Below are positions 44,407-54,164 of a stretch of 64,000 bases of DNA, piece by piece. The translations under genes were made by a program, and so were the position numbers. The notes under the pieces are model-generated. The model saw only the letters and a program-made list of their open reading frames with translations, was not told where the DNA came from and did no database searches. The number at the start of each line of letters is the position of its first letter. The first letter of the stretch is position 1. Source of the stretch: JAWLFI01 sp964626595 (lineage in GTDB: Bacteria > Bacteroidota > Bacteroidia > Chitinophagales > Saprospiraceae); the NCBI GenBank assembly GCA_964626595.1, contig CAZVFU010000005.1, positions 6,055-70,054 on the forward strand, read 5' to 3'.

Positions 44407-44733
44407 AATATTGGAACTTTATTCCAATAGCAGAAGTTAATTACTTTGATAGGTTTTACCTATTCATGGGGATGAAGGCGCTATGGCTACAAAGCTGTAG
44501 CGCTTTTTTTGTTGAGGTATTTGTTTTTTTACATAACAAAGTAAGCCTATTGAGGGCTTGTAATTATAGATCCATTAGCTTTGCAAGACTCAACATTTTT
44601 TTGTTAATAAGTATTTAAAAGGAGTCAACCTTATCTTTAAATTTCATTAATTCAAGGTTCTGATGATGGCTGTTTTGACTTTGAGTGAATAAAATAACTA
44701 TCAGTTGTCGTTCGGGGAACAGTGAGGTGATTT
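44407..44733. other. Intergenic gap with terminator
   Basis: This 327-bp AT-rich stretch between convergent gene ends contains the prmA terminator at 44478-44510 and otherwise no gene or repeat that I can recognise. Confidence 0.5.
44478..44510 (+). terminator. Rho-independent terminator of folD-prmA
   Basis: Stem GCGCTA/TAGCGC (44478-44483 and 44498-44503) with inner GCT/AGC pairing is followed by T7 at 44504-44510. Confidence 0.82.
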
Positions 44734-45309
44734 CTAAGTATTATTCGGCCCCTTAATTTTCCTGAATGCACGATAAACCTGATGGGTGGGTAGACCCACA
44801 ATATTGGTATAGGAACCTTCTATTTTTCGCACCTTACAATGACCAATCCACTCCTGAATGGCATAGCTTCCAGCCTTATCATAGGGTTGATAGTTATCGA
44901 CGTAGAATTCCGCTTCTTTTTGAGAAATAGTGTCCATAAAAACATTCGAGACCACTTTTTGTGCAATTTCCTGCTGTTGATATTGGAGGTGAAATCCCGT
45001 GTGGACCTGATGATTTTTACCACTTAAAGCTAATATCATGTTTATGGCTTCTGATCGATTTTTGGGTTTTCCTAAAATTTTAGAATTTAGAATAACCACG
45101 CTATCGGCAGCTAAGATACAGGCTGACTTGCCCCACTGATCTCTTGCTGCAGCACCCTTTTTTTGTGCGAGATAAAGTGCCACTTTGTGTGCAGATATGT
45201 TGGATGGGACGCTTTCGTCAATATCGGTGGGATTTACTTCAAATTTTAAGCCCAGTTCTGCAAGGAGTTGCTTTCTCCGAGGACTCCCAGAAGCTAAAAT
45301 AATTTCCAT
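44734..45309 (-). CDS. maf: Maf family nucleotide pyrophosphatase (dTTP/UTP type)
   Basis: House-cleaning enzyme that hydrolyses dTTP and UTP (and modified forms) to monophosphates. At 191 residues it has the family length. Motifs are LASGSPRRKQLLAELGL at the N-terminus, AADSVVILNSKILGKP, and the C-terminal GSYAIQEW and VGLP. Last of three tightly spaced minus-strand genes (9 bp from the UbiA gene). Confidence 0.93.
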   Translation of the reverse strand: MEIILASGSPRRKQLLAELGLKFEVNPTDIDESVPSNISAHKVALYLAQKKGAAARDQWGKSACILAADSVVILNSKILGKPKNRSEAINMILALSGKNHQVHTGFHLQYQQQEIAQKVVSNVFMDTISQKEAEFYVDNYQPYDKAGSYAIQEWIGHCKVRKIEGSYTNIVGLPTHQVYRAFRKIKGPNNT

Positions 45310-45318
45310 AGTCTGTCT

Positions 45319-46236
45319 TTAGAAAAGTAAGATATAAAGTAAACCCAGAACTATAAGAATTTTTATCCATTGGTTAATTCGGTAGTAGTCTGATTTAATT
45401 TTAGCCCGCCATAATAATATGATAATGATGGTCAGAGTTCCTATCAAGCAAAAAGAAAAGTAAATAAAATTAAAAGCGCTAACCTGTGTATATATTAAAC
45501 TTCCCCAGAAAAGAAATCCAAAGAAGAGAATGGTAGCAAACATAATGGCGTAGAGCCGGGCTCGCTGAGGACCAATAACAGCAGGAAGGGTAACGGCTCC
45601 AGCATGAATATCTCCTTTTACAGACTCGATATCTTTTACGTATTCTCTAAGAATATTCACTCCAAAACAGAAGAAAGAAAAGCTCCAAATGAGTTTATGC
45701 TGTAAGGAGTAAAAGATCTCAACCTGAAGAATGTTTTTCCATTCCGGGACTAGAAGAACAATGGGGACAGATGCTACAAAAAGAGAGACCATAGTATTTC
45801 CGGTAAACGGGAGTCGTTTAAACCATTTGGAGTAGGCCCAAAGGAAAAATACAATAAATGGATAGGATACAAAAAGACTTAATCTTCCGAGTTCGTAACT
45901 CAGGTACCCAGATAAAAGGGCGCCAATCAGTACGATAATGACGTATATTCTGTAAGTATCTTCTATGCTAATCCACTTTCCTACAATTTGGCTCGCGGGT
46001 TTATTGATCTGGTCGACTTGAACATCATACAAATCGTTTACTGCATTTCCACCTGCGGCAATAGCAATGGTGCACAATACAAATAGGATAAACTCAAAGG
46101 TGCTCAGGTATGGGCTAAAATTATTTTGAAGTATGACGGGCTTCAGTAAGGAATACCATACAAGCGATTGGGTGAAGGCTATAAGAAGCAGGTTGGGGAA
46201 TCTAACTAGGCGCCATATGATATCAAATCCCGCCAT
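45319..46236 (-). CDS. UbiA family prenyltransferase (geranylgeranylglycerol-phosphate type)
   Basis: Membrane prenyltransferase of 305 residues with about nine hydrophobic segments. The aspartate motifs are NDLYDVQVDQINKP and, later, DIESVKGDIHAG. The Bacteroidota cluster kdsC-like/UbiA/maf usually annotates this member as a geranylgeranylglycerol-phosphate geranylgeranyltransferase; the true substrate may instead be a quinone or lipid head group. It is 3 bp from the HAD gene. Confidence 0.87.
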   Translation of the reverse strand: MAGFDIIWRLVRFPNLLLIAFTQSLVWYSLLKPVILQNNFSPYLSTFEFILFVLCTIAIAAGGNAVNDLYDVQVDQINKPASQIVGKWISIEDTYRIYVIIVLIGALLSGYLSYELGRLSLFVSYPFIVFFLWAYSKWFKRLPFTGNTMVSLFVASVPIVLLVPEWKNILQVEIFYSLQHKLIWSFSFFCFGVNILREYVKDIESVKGDIHAGAVTLPAVIGPQRARLYAIMFATILFFGFLFWGSLIYTQVSAFNFIYFSFCLIGTLTIIIILLWRAKIKSDYYRINQWIKILIVLGLLYILLF

Positions 46237-46239
46237 CTT

Positions 46240-46746
46240 TTAGTACTTCCAGTTTGATTGAATTTTTAGTACTTTCTCAATAATCTCACGAACACATCCT
46301 TCCCCGCCTTTCGTGGAAGCAATATAATGAGCACAGGTCTTGATCTCCGGAACAGCATCAGAAGGGCAGCATGCTAATCCGACGGCCTTCATAGCATGGA
46401 TGTCTGGCAAATCGTCACCCATGTAAAGTAAATCCTTAGGATCGAGTCCATCAGATTCTACGAGTTGATTAAAAACGGAGAGTTTATCGTCTATACCTGT
46501 ATAGATGCTGGAAACGCCTAAGCTAGACAACCTTTTGCGAACACCGTTAGAGCTACCTCCGGTGATTACGGATATTCCATACCCCTGTCTGAGAGCCACT
46601 TTAACGGCATAGCCGTCTCTAGTTGTCATAGAACGGAGTAAGTTCCCATCTTCAGTGAGTAAGACCTGACTATTCGTAAAAACGCCGTCAACATCAAAAA
46701 TGAAGTGTTTAACCTCCTGAAAGCGACGAAGGAATTCTTCAGACAT
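46240..46746 (-). CDS. KdsC-like HAD phosphatase
   Basis: HAD-superfamily phosphatase of the 3-deoxy-D-manno-octulosonate 8-phosphate phosphatase (KdsC) type, 168 residues and no cap domain. Motif I is FIFDVDGVF with Asp18/Asp20, motif II VITGGSSNGVRKR, and motif IV MGDDLPDIHAM. It acts in lipopolysaccharide KDO synthesis if it is KdsC. First of the operon with UbiA and maf. Confidence 0.9.
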   Translation of the reverse strand: MSEEFLRRFQEVKHFIFDVDGVFTNSQVLLTEDGNLLRSMTTRDGYAVKVALRQGYGISVITGGSSNGVRKRLSSLGVSSIYTGIDDKLSVFNQLVESDGLDPKDLLYMGDDLPDIHAMKAVGLACCPSDAVPEIKTCAHYIASTKGGEGCVREIIEKVLKIQSNWKY

Positions 46747-46766
46747 ATATGTAAATTTATTACGTT

Positions 46767-46774
46767 CAAATGTA
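46767..46774 (-). promoter_or_regulatory. Candidate -7 box of the kdsC-like operon
   Basis: On the minus strand TACATTTG matches TAnnTTTG, 20 nt upstream of the ATG at 46746. No TTG was found at the -33 position, so it is tentative. Confidence 0.35.
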
Positions 46775-46888
46775 CAAAAATCTCACTTAGAATGGTTTAT
46801 ATTCATGCCTTGTTCCTAAAAGTTAAAAGCCGAGGGCTGGGTAGCCAAGGTGGATTATTACTTGAAGATCACTGCATTATAAGTATAT

Positions 46889-49507
46889 ATGGAAAATCAA
46901 ATGTCATCGGAGTCTAAGGAGAGGGAAGCGAAAAAATTCAAGTTTGAGGGCATTCGGACGTATTCGTCCACCGAATGGTTGATGGACAATCGGAAAAAGT
47001 ATCGTCAGGTATTCGATAAAAGAGAGATCTCATTTATCTACGTAGAATTAGCTTTAGAAAACTTGGAGTATGGAGTTCAGTTTTGGGATGCTCAAGTTGA
47101 TTTAGTTTGCTATTGGAAGCGCGGAGGGCGCGAGATAGAGTTTTGCAAATTGAATCCGGAAGTTAAAGTGGCTCCGGATGATCGTCAAGTTTTTATTCGG
47201 GAGGGATGGGGCAACCATAGTAAGTCCATTTGGAAAAAGGGTGTATATTTTTGGAAAGCCACCGTTAATGGCAAAGAAGTCGGGCGAAAGTATTTTTTCA
47301 TTGAGGATAGTGGAGATGGTGGTGAGTTAGATCGATCTTCCTTTGTTGATATTGGGTCTATAAAATTATATGAGGGCCCTTTTGATGATATCGCTCAGGA
47401 GGACAGAACTTATTTGAGGCAGTTTGCAGCTGACAAGACAAGGTATTTATATGCAGAAATTCAGTTAGATAATATTCACGATAGTAAAATCTGGCATTGC
47501 GAATTATTTGTCAAAATTTTTACAGCCTCACGTGAATTAAAAGGGGAAGTAATTCGGTTGAAAAAAGTAAGAGAGTATGACGAAACCATAGAATTTGTAG
47601 TGGGATGGGGAAGTCGTGACCCCGGAACCTGGCGAAAAGGCTTGTATACCTTAGAATTGGTTTTTATGGATGAAGTGCTTGCTGTTGTTCCTTTTGAGGT
47701 GGGGGAAAGTCATCTCAAAGGCTATAATCGCATTTATACTTCAGATGGTGAAATACCGATTGCATTTGAAGCTGAGGAAGATGATTTAGATAGTCTGGAG
47801 GACGTGCTTCTGCGCTTGGATAAAATGGTGGGACTAGATGATATTAAAAATCAAGTAAAGGAACACGCACATTATTTACAATTTTTGAAATTGAGATCTG
47901 ATAGAGGGTTCTCGGATAGCCAAAGCATTTCTCTGCACAGCGCATTTTTAGGTAAACCCGGTACTGGAAAAACAACTGTTGCTCAGATGATGGGCAAAAT
48001 TTATAAGAAAATGGGCTTTTTAAGCCGTGGCCATGTGGTCGAAGTAGATCGTGCTGACTTGGTTGGTGAGTATATTGGGCAAACAGCCCCCAAGGTGAAA
48101 GAGGCTCTAGAGAGTGCAGAAGGAGGTGTTCTTTTTATCGATGAAGCGTATTCATTAGCTCGAGAAAATGATGATAGTAAAGACTTTGGCAGAGAAGTGA
48201 TTGAGATTCTGGTCAAGGCGATGACACAACCCGATTCTGATTTTGCAGTCATTGTGGCGGGATATCCCAGAGAAATGGAGTACTTTTTATCTTCGAACCC
48301 TGGATTTCGTTCCCGCTTCAGACAGATGTTCTTTTTTCCGGATTATCTGCCTCAGGAACTCAATCAAATTGCGGTTCAACTAGCGGCTAAAAGAGAAGTG
48401 GAGTTTACTGATGATGCAGAAGCATACTTGCAAAAACTCATATTGCGCGCGTTTCGCAGCCGGGATTACTCTTTTGGAAATGCACGATTCGTTGATCAGC
48501 TCATTGAAAAATCCAAAGTTCAATTGGGATTGCGAGTGATGACCTCTGAAAGCGTTCAAGCCCTTGACAATGAATCGCTGTCAACAATTACATTGAAGGA
48601 TGTTCAGAAAATAAATGTTCAAGCCTCGAAACCCATAGCAGACATTCCGGTCGATGAAGAACTTCTGACTGAATCTCTTAAGGAGCTAGATCACCTGGTG
48701 GGACTAGAGGAGGTGAAAACGGAGATTAGGGATATGGTTCGGGTTGTGCGTCATTATGATAAGGTGGGCTTATCGGTACTCAGTCGCTTTCATCTTCATA
48801 CCGTCCTGGTAGGTAATCCAGGAACGGGAAAAAATACGGTCGCTCGGATACTTGCAAAAATTTACCGAGGGCTGGGAATATTGGAGCGTGGTCATTTGGT
48901 TGAAACGGATCGCCATGGATTGGTTGCAGGTTATGTTGGCCAGTCTGCTATCAAAACGAATGAGAAAATTGAGAAGGCCCAGGGTGGTGTTCTTTTTATT
49001 GATGAGGCCTATGGCTTAAGTAGTTCGGCGGGAATGGGTGCTGACTTTGGCAATGAGGTCATTGAAACCCTTCTTAAGCGCATGGAGGATCTTCGAGGTC
49101 AGTTTTTCGTATTTGTAGCGGGTTATCCAGATAAAATGAAACGCTTTTTGGAAGTGAATCCAGGTTTGCGCTCTCGATTTGACAAGACCTTGGTTTTTTC
49201 TGACTATACGCCGGACGAACTTATGGAGATATCGGCACGCTTACTTGTGGAAGAGGAAGTTCAATGGGATGGCAAAACAAAAGACCAATTGATGGCTTAC
49301 TACACTAAATCTTATAAACAGCGCGATTCGTTTTCCGGAAATGCTCGAATGGTCAGGAGTTTAATTCGAGAAGCACTAAAATTTCGGGCGGTTCGAATAT
49401 CAAAAAATGAAGAACCTGTGGAAGAGAAATTATTATGGGAGGATATTTTGTTAGGTATTCGAACGCTGGATGCATTTAATTTTGGAGGTTCAAAGATTGG
49501 GTTTTAG
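46889..49507 (+). CDS. Twin AAA+ ATPase (CbbX/SpoVK type) with duplicated N-terminal domain
   Basis: An 872-residue protein with two AAA+ modules. Module 1: Walker A GKPGTGKT at 355-362, Walker B VLFIDEAY with Asp418/Glu419. Module 2: Walker A GNPGTGKN with Lys648 and Asn649 in place of Ser/Thr, Walker B intact at Asp705/Glu706. Both carry the CbbX-like NPGxRSRF segment. Residues of about 8-135 and 147-270 look like two copies of one domain: each ends with a stretch of the form (W/G)W G ... W xKG(V/L)Y followed by strands and an FxxxxxxxS. I do not recognise that domain. It stands alone, divergent from kdsC-like. Confidence 0.82.
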   Translation: MENQMSSESKEREAKKFKFEGIRTYSSTEWLMDNRKKYRQVFDKREISFIYVELALENLEYGVQFWDAQVDLVCYWKRGGREIEFCKLNPEVKVAPDDRQVFIREGWGNHSKSIWKKGVYFWKATVNGKEVGRKYFFIEDSGDGGELDRSSFVDIGSIKLYEGPFDDIAQEDRTYLRQFAADKTRYLYAEIQLDNIHDSKIWHCELFVKIFTASRELKGEVIRLKKVREYDETIEFVVGWGSRDPGTWRKGLYTLELVFMDEVLAVVPFEVGESHLKGYNRIYTSDGEIPIAFEAEEDDLDSLEDVLLRLDKMVGLDDIKNQVKEHAHYLQFLKLRSDRGFSDSQSISLHSAFLGKPGTGKTTVAQMMGKIYKKMGFLSRGHVVEVDRADLVGEYIGQTAPKVKEALESAEGGVLFIDEAYSLARENDDSKDFGREVIEILVKAMTQPDSDFAVIVAGYPREMEYFLSSNPGFRSRFRQMFFFPDYLPQELNQIAVQLAAKREVEFTDDAEAYLQKLILRAFRSRDYSFGNARFVDQLIEKSKVQLGLRVMTSESVQALDNESLSTITLKDVQKINVQASKPIADIPVDEELLTESLKELDHLVGLEEVKTEIRDMVRVVRHYDKVGLSVLSRFHLHTVLVGNPGTGKNTVARILAKIYRGLGILERGHLVETDRHGLVAGYVGQSAIKTNEKIEKAQGGVLFIDEAYGLSSSAGMGADFGNEVIETLLKRMEDLRGQFFVFVAGYPDKMKRFLEVNPGLRSRFDKTLVFSDYTPDELMEISARLLVEEEVQWDGKTKDQLMAYYTKSYKQRDSFSGNARMVRSLIREALKFRAVRISKNEEPVEEKLLWEDILLGIRTLDAFNFGGSKIGF

Positions 49508-49638
49508 TTTGAAAATTTATGGTTTCTCGCCTCCTGAGTGCAGAAATTTTTTCTAAAGATTATAATTCGCCTTGACGGTATGGGTTGTGATTTACGAGTT
49601 TTTTTATAGGCTTTACAGAATATAAGTTAAAAACATCA

Positions 49639-50379
49639 TCAAACCGCGTGTATAAACTCCCAGGGTTTAGTCCATGACTTTGATGTATAATTGACTTTTT
49701 GAGATTCCCCTTCAAATTTTCGCCACATGATCTGAAGATGGTCTGTTTTTAGGATAAGGCTGCATTTATTTTCTATATAGTCTAAAATTGGGCTATCTAT
49801 TGCGAAGGGGTTTGGGATTATTATTGTAGCCTCTTCGTTCGCGATTTTAAGTAATTGGTCTATAGTTGAGCTATTCAACTCTTTTTTGTCATATATACAA
49901 ATACAATCATATTTCGGCCTACCGGGCTTGCTCATAAGAACATCCAGGGAAGGATATTGATTTAGTGCATGATGCTCTGAATAATATTTTTTTTGAATGA
50001 TTTGGCTTTGGAGTGGGTGAGGGTCTATGAGTGTGGAGCTGTCAGCACCCGCCATGTGGCAATATAATCCCAACCATCCTCCATCAGATCCATATTCTAG
50101 AAAATGCGACCCTTTGGTAAAAATAAAGTGTCGAAAAATGTGCTCGTGGATGATACTTTTTAAGGGGGGGGTAAAACTTCTTTCTTTCTTCTTCTTAAAG
50201 GAATTTTCCTTATTAAAGGTGGCCTTTCTTTTGTCTAATACAATAAATGGATAATACTGCCTGTTTTTATCCAACACAAATTCTACATATTCAAATACAA
50301 AAGGCGAATGGATGGAATAAATTGATTTCGCATTCCACCAGTGCTTCATTTGATTTAAAAAGGGATCTATTTTGAACAT
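49639..50379 (-). CDS. Predicted class I SAM-dependent methyltransferase
   Basis: A protein of about 246 residues from the ATG at 50379 (MFKIDPFLNQMKHWW). The N-terminal YSIHSPFVFEYVEFVL and the middle HFLEYGSDGGWLGLYCHMAG are typical of a Bacteroidota methyltransferase-like family; the glycine motif is GSDGG rather than the standard GxGxG, so activity is uncertain. An upstream start at 50418 would add 13 residues and overlap the divergent barrel gene's start. Confidence 0.65.
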   Translation of the reverse strand: MFKIDPFLNQMKHWWNAKSIYSIHSPFVFEYVEFVLDKNRQYYPFIVLDKRKATFNKENSFKKKKERSFTPPLKSIIHEHIFRHFIFTKGSHFLEYGSDGGWLGLYCHMAGADSSTLIDPHPLQSQIIQKKYYSEHHALNQYPSLDVLMSKPGRPKYDCICIYDKKELNSSTIDQLLKIANEEATIIIPNPFAIDSPILDYIENKCSLILKTDHLQIMWRKFEGESQKVNYTSKSWTKPWEFIHAV

Positions 50380-50926
50380 ATTCTCATATCGCTTATTCGC
50401 AGAAAAACGGTTTTTCACTTTGACTCTCCTATTGTCTCTGATTTGTACATTTCTAGTCAGTAAAGTCTATAGCCAAAAATACAATTTATCGACCGGGATT
50501 CGCCTTGGAACAGAAATTGGCATGACCTCAGTCTTCCGGGTTTCAAAAACGAACAGTGTGGAAGGTGTTTTGCAGTACTCCAATTTATACCACGCTACCA
50601 GGTTTGGTTTGAATTATAGAAAACATCATGGATTTCTCGGAAGGCGATTTAATCTATTCCTGGGAGGAGGTCCCGGATACAGTTGGTATCATACCCACGA
50701 AATAAATGAAATGGGAACTTCTGCACTTCATGCGAATGTTGTGGTGGGTATAGAAGGTGTGCTGGGCCGCACCCATATCTCATGGGATTACCGGCCGACC
50801 TATTCTTTTGGAGGCCCAAGAGTATTTTATAGTGAAACTGCCTTATCTTTGAGATATGTAATATTTAAAAGAAAATGGAGACCATTCAAAAAATTACGAA
50901 ATATCAAACCCTTTTGGAAAAAGTAA
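50372..50926 (+). CDS. Small outer-membrane beta-barrel protein
   Basis: A 184-residue exported protein beginning with TTG at 50372: an unusually long n-region (MNIFSYRLFAEKRFFT) then a hydrophobic core and VYSQ cleavage-like site. The strands GIRLGTEIGMTSVF, SVEGVLQY and GRRFNLFLGGGPGYSWY resemble the barrel at 24989. A later TTG would lose the signal. Its start overlaps that of the divergent methyltransferase-like gene by 8 bp. Confidence 0.68.
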   Translation: MNIFSYRLFAEKRFFTLTLLLSLICTFLVSKVYSQKYNLSTGIRLGTEIGMTSVFRVSKTNSVEGVLQYSNLYHATRFGLNYRKHHGFLGRRFNLFLGGGPGYSWYHTHEINEMGTSALHANVVVGIEGVLGRTHISWDYRPTYSFGGPRVFYSETALSLRYVIFKRKWRPFKKLRNIKPFWKK

Positions 50927-53775
50927 GAATCCTTTTATGTATATCCATTCTTATAGGTATATACTGTGTTCATGCTCAATCCCAATCCTTCTCCAGACAG
51001 TACATTGATGAGTTGAGGCGCGGAAGTGGAGGAGTTGCTGTAGCAGTAACTGATGTCAATTTAGATGGGCTGGAAGATATCGTTAGGTTCAATAATGCGA
51101 GAGAATTACAAATATTGCTGCAGCTTCCAGATGGCGAATTTGAAATGCACGAATCGTTTGCCCCATTGGTTTTCAGGCAATGGAATATTTTGGGTCTCCC
51201 GTTGAATGAGGATCGATGGCTGGATTGGATTAGCGCTGGAAATGATTCAGGAGTTAATTATTGGATTTCAGACTCGATTGGAGGATATGAATATTTACTG
51301 GACAATCGATACAAATTTTTTGCTCAAGGTTCGAATGCGATTGATTTTGATGAATCGGGAAGCCTGGATATTTTCATGTGCAGTGACTTGAGCGAAAATT
51401 ACACCCTTAAAAATGAAGATGGAATTCCTTTTGACAGGGAAAGAGTCTTGCCTCCCAGCCATCCAGACAGTTTTTTTCGTTCTGGAAATTATGGTAGTGT
51501 TTGGGAAGACATCAATGAAGATGGGAAGCCGGATCTGTACATCTCCAAATGCTCTATTTTTGCGAATCATCCTTCAGACCCCCGGAGAATCAATCAATTT
51601 TATATTTCTCAGCCTGATGGCTCCTATATTGAAGTTGCTCAGGAATGGAACATCGCTGATTCTGCTCAATCCTGGGCGTCCGCTTTTGCAGATGTAGACA
51701 ATGATGGGTTAATGGATTTGCTGGTTATTAATCACGATGAGCCTGCCGCATTATATATGAACCAGGGAGATGAGTTTCAAAAATCTCAGGCTTTCGAAGA
51801 ACTCAACTTGCAATTTAATAGTGTTCAGGTTTTAGCTCGGGATTTTGATTGTGATGGGCATGTGGATTTCTTGATAACAGGAGAAAGAGCGACTATCCTT
51901 TTAAATGATCAAGAGGGCGGATTTTCTGAGCATGCAGACCTTTTGGGACGGTACCAAAATTCCATTAGCTCAGCTCAAATAGGCGATTTTAATCAGGATG
52001 GATATTTGGATATTTTTTCAACTCGGCACGGTCTGTATAACAATCCACAGGATCGGGATGATATTTTGTTATTAAATCCATTCTCCTCTACAAAAAATAA
52101 TTTTATACGATTCCAAATTGTAGATTCCAGCTATTTTAAAATGAGTGGAACTCAGGTAGAAGTGCGACTGTATTCTGACCTAGGTATGCAACGGCGGACA
52201 TTACGCGTGGGTGAATCCTATGGTGTTTGTGGATCTAATATTCTTCATTTTGGAATAGGGGAGGATTCGGCTGTGGATTCGGTAGTCTTTACATGGCCGG
52301 GAGGGAAAAAGGAAAGCTATATTCCGCCTCAGGTTAATACTCTATTTTTATACACAGCAGGAGTAGGGATGCGTGCAGAACGTGAACTTGAATTTGCAAA
52401 TTCGTGCTTTTCAGTTGGCGATACTACTCGAATACTGGGTATAGATCCAAGATCAGATGATCTAAGATTATATTATAATGAGAATGAATGGAACTATGGA
52501 GAAAATCAAGGGGTATCTGAAGAGGGACGGTATTTTTGGATTGATCGGGATAGTTCAGGTGCCTGGTTTCGAGCCAGCCCTCTTTATTTATCAGCTGACA
52601 TTGACATTGATTCGCGTCTAAATTTTTCCGGCGAGCTTGAGGTGTGCGGTCGAGATGCTTTATTTTTAGAACCCTTAAACTCCGAGCATTTCCTATTTTG
52701 GAACACAGGAGAGATGAACTCTACCTTGATGGTAGAAGAGCCTGGATTATTCCAGGCCATCTTTTCACACTGTGGAGACACCGTATTATCGGAATGGGTG
52801 GATGTGGACTATCGGCCTGATATAACTATACGAGCCATTAACGATACAGTCGGCATTGGGACACGGGCTATGCTCCGGGCTGTTGGTTCTGATATAAACT
52901 GGTACGAGTTCGAGGATAGTGAGGTGCCACTTCAAAGGGGAAGCGGGCTTTTTATCATATCCCAGCTGGACAGGGACACGGTTCTTTTTGCGGAAAGTCA
53001 AATGCAGTTTGAGCGCATGGATCTGAATGTAGGACCGCTCATCTCGGAGGAAAATTCAGCATTGCCAAATCCATGGTTTAACGCACAAATTGAATTTACA
53101 GCGCTTTCTGATTGTCGATTAAAAGAAATAACGGTTCGCGCAGTGGAGGCCGGTCGGCGTGAGTTCATTTTACGTAATTTGGATGGTCAGGTCATAGAGC
53201 GTTCTGGCTTTTCTTTGGATAGTCATACCATACATAAAATTGATTTAGGATGGAATCTGAACGGAGGGACCTCCTATGTTTTAACTACTGATGGCGCCAT
53301 TAATTTTAGTGAATTTGATTTTTCAGGACCTCAATTGTATCAAGTAGACCAGGATTCCTTTGATTATCCGTATACAGATGGTGAGTATATTTCGATAACA
53401 GGTACAAACGGCGGTATTGATGAATTTTATTATTACTCCAACTGGGTCATAGAGGTTCCACCCGATACTTGTGCAAGTGAGCGAGTTCCGGTGCGAGGAA
53501 TCATCGATTCCTCTCTGAGTGGATCAAGTCGAGCAGGGCATTCAGCATTAGAGGTTTTTCCAAATCCAGCCGCTGATTTTGTAATGGTTAAGGTTAGTGG
53601 TATAGAGAATGGTCTTCTGCAGTTTCGATCCGCTGACGGTCGCAAGGTATTTGAGGGAGTTATGAATAGGGGGGCTCATCGGATCCCATGCCATAGCTGG
53701 CCAGCCGGAATGTATATTGCGCATTTCGAACAGGGAAATACTTCAGCACAGAAATTGGTCTTTATTGTTCGTTAA
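50875..53775 (+). CDS. FG-GAP/VCBS repeat protein with ASPIC-UnbV region and T9SS sorting domain
   Basis: Large secreted, probably surface protein, up to 966 residues. Signal peptide, then FG-GAP/VCBS-like repeats such as VAVTDVNLDGLEDIV, VWEDINEDGKPDLY, AFADVDNDGLMDLLVI and IGDFNQDGYLDIFST (calcium-binding-like DxDxDGxxD loops), an ASPIC/UnbV-like part RTLRVGESYGVCGSN...VVFTWPGGKKESY, an unassigned middle, and the C-terminal Por/T9SS type A domain starting ALEVFPNPAADFV. The ATG at 50875 overlaps the barrel gene by 52 bp; TTG at 50914 gives a cleaner signal peptide and a 13-bp overlap. Confidence 0.87.
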   Translation: METIQKITKYQTLLEKVRILLCISILIGIYCVHAQSQSFSRQYIDELRRGSGGVAVAVTDVNLDGLEDIVRFNNARELQILLQLPDGEFEMHESFAPLVFRQWNILGLPLNEDRWLDWISAGNDSGVNYWISDSIGGYEYLLDNRYKFFAQGSNAIDFDESGSLDIFMCSDLSENYTLKNEDGIPFDRERVLPPSHPDSFFRSGNYGSVWEDINEDGKPDLYISKCSIFANHPSDPRRINQFYISQPDGSYIEVAQEWNIADSAQSWASAFADVDNDGLMDLLVINHDEPAALYMNQGDEFQKSQAFEELNLQFNSVQVLARDFDCDGHVDFLITGERATILLNDQEGGFSEHADLLGRYQNSISSAQIGDFNQDGYLDIFSTRHGLYNNPQDRDDILLLNPFSSTKNNFIRFQIVDSSYFKMSGTQVEVRLYSDLGMQRRTLRVGESYGVCGSNILHFGIGEDSAVDSVVFTWPGGKKESYIPPQVNTLFLYTAGVGMRAERELEFANSCFSVGDTTRILGIDPRSDDLRLYYNENEWNYGENQGVSEEGRYFWIDRDSSGAWFRASPLYLSADIDIDSRLNFSGELEVCGRDALFLEPLNSEHFLFWNTGEMNSTLMVEEPGLFQAIFSHCGDTVLSEWVDVDYRPDITIRAINDTVGIGTRAMLRAVGSDINWYEFEDSEVPLQRGSGLFIISQLDRDTVLFAESQMQFERMDLNVGPLISEENSALPNPWFNAQIEFTALSDCRLKEITVRAVEAGRREFILRNLDGQVIERSGFSLDSHTIHKIDLGWNLNGGTSYVLTTDGAINFSEFDFSGPQLYQVDQDSFDYPYTDGEYISITGTNGGIDEFYYYSNWVIEVPPDTCASERVPVRGIIDSSLSGSSRAGHSALEVFPNPAADFVMVKVSGIENGLLQFRSADGRKVFEGVMNRGAHRIPCHSWPAGMYIAHFEQGNTSAQKLVFIVR

Positions 53776-54164
53776 ATATCAGCTCAATTGCTTTGAGTTA
53801 TTATGAGGCATTTTGGGTATTATTAATGCATATCGATATGCGAAAGCAGCTTCGCATGTGTGACGATTGCGAATCAATCTATAAGGATCGATGCTATTTC
53901 TGATCATGATATTTCCTGCTTAGATTTCATTAGAAACATTTCCGTGAGCGATGCGAAGTAGTGCCGCCCAAAAGGCGGCAGATCCGCAGTTGGGCCGTGT
54001 AGCGTTGGCCGGGAGCCGAGTGAAGCCCCGGAATCCCGAGGATCGCTGCAATCGATCTCGTGGATGGAGGGGGTATCTGAACGAGCTACGTAGCGTAGCG
54101 ACGCGAGGAGCGAAGCCCGAGCGGCACGGCCAGAAAATAAAAATGAAAAAGTGGGATAATCAAG
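53776..54164. other. Gap with GC-rich repeat next to tRNA genes
   Basis: A 389-bp gap. The first 165 bases are AT-rich and featureless; the rest is the GC-rich hairpin repeat (53945-54135) that ends 30 bp from the 3' end of tRNA-His. The 86-codon open frame across it also runs into the tRNA and is not called. Confidence 0.6.
53945..54135 (-). repeat. GC-rich interspersed hairpin repeat, copy 4 (reverse)
   Basis: On the minus strand it starts GGCCGTGCCGCTCGGGCTTCGCTCC, here written as GGCCGTGCC plus CTCGGGCTTCGCTCC, matching the opening of the 7207 copy. It has a 10-bp palindrome at 54085-54094 and a 7-bp hairpin with 5-nt loop at 53962-53980. The GC content is far above the surroundings. Confidence 0.5.

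Noticed and set aside
49639..50379. Active methyltransferase with intact SAM motif
   Set aside because: The glycine-rich motif reads GSDGG and is not the normal GxGxG, so I call it methyltransferase-like only.
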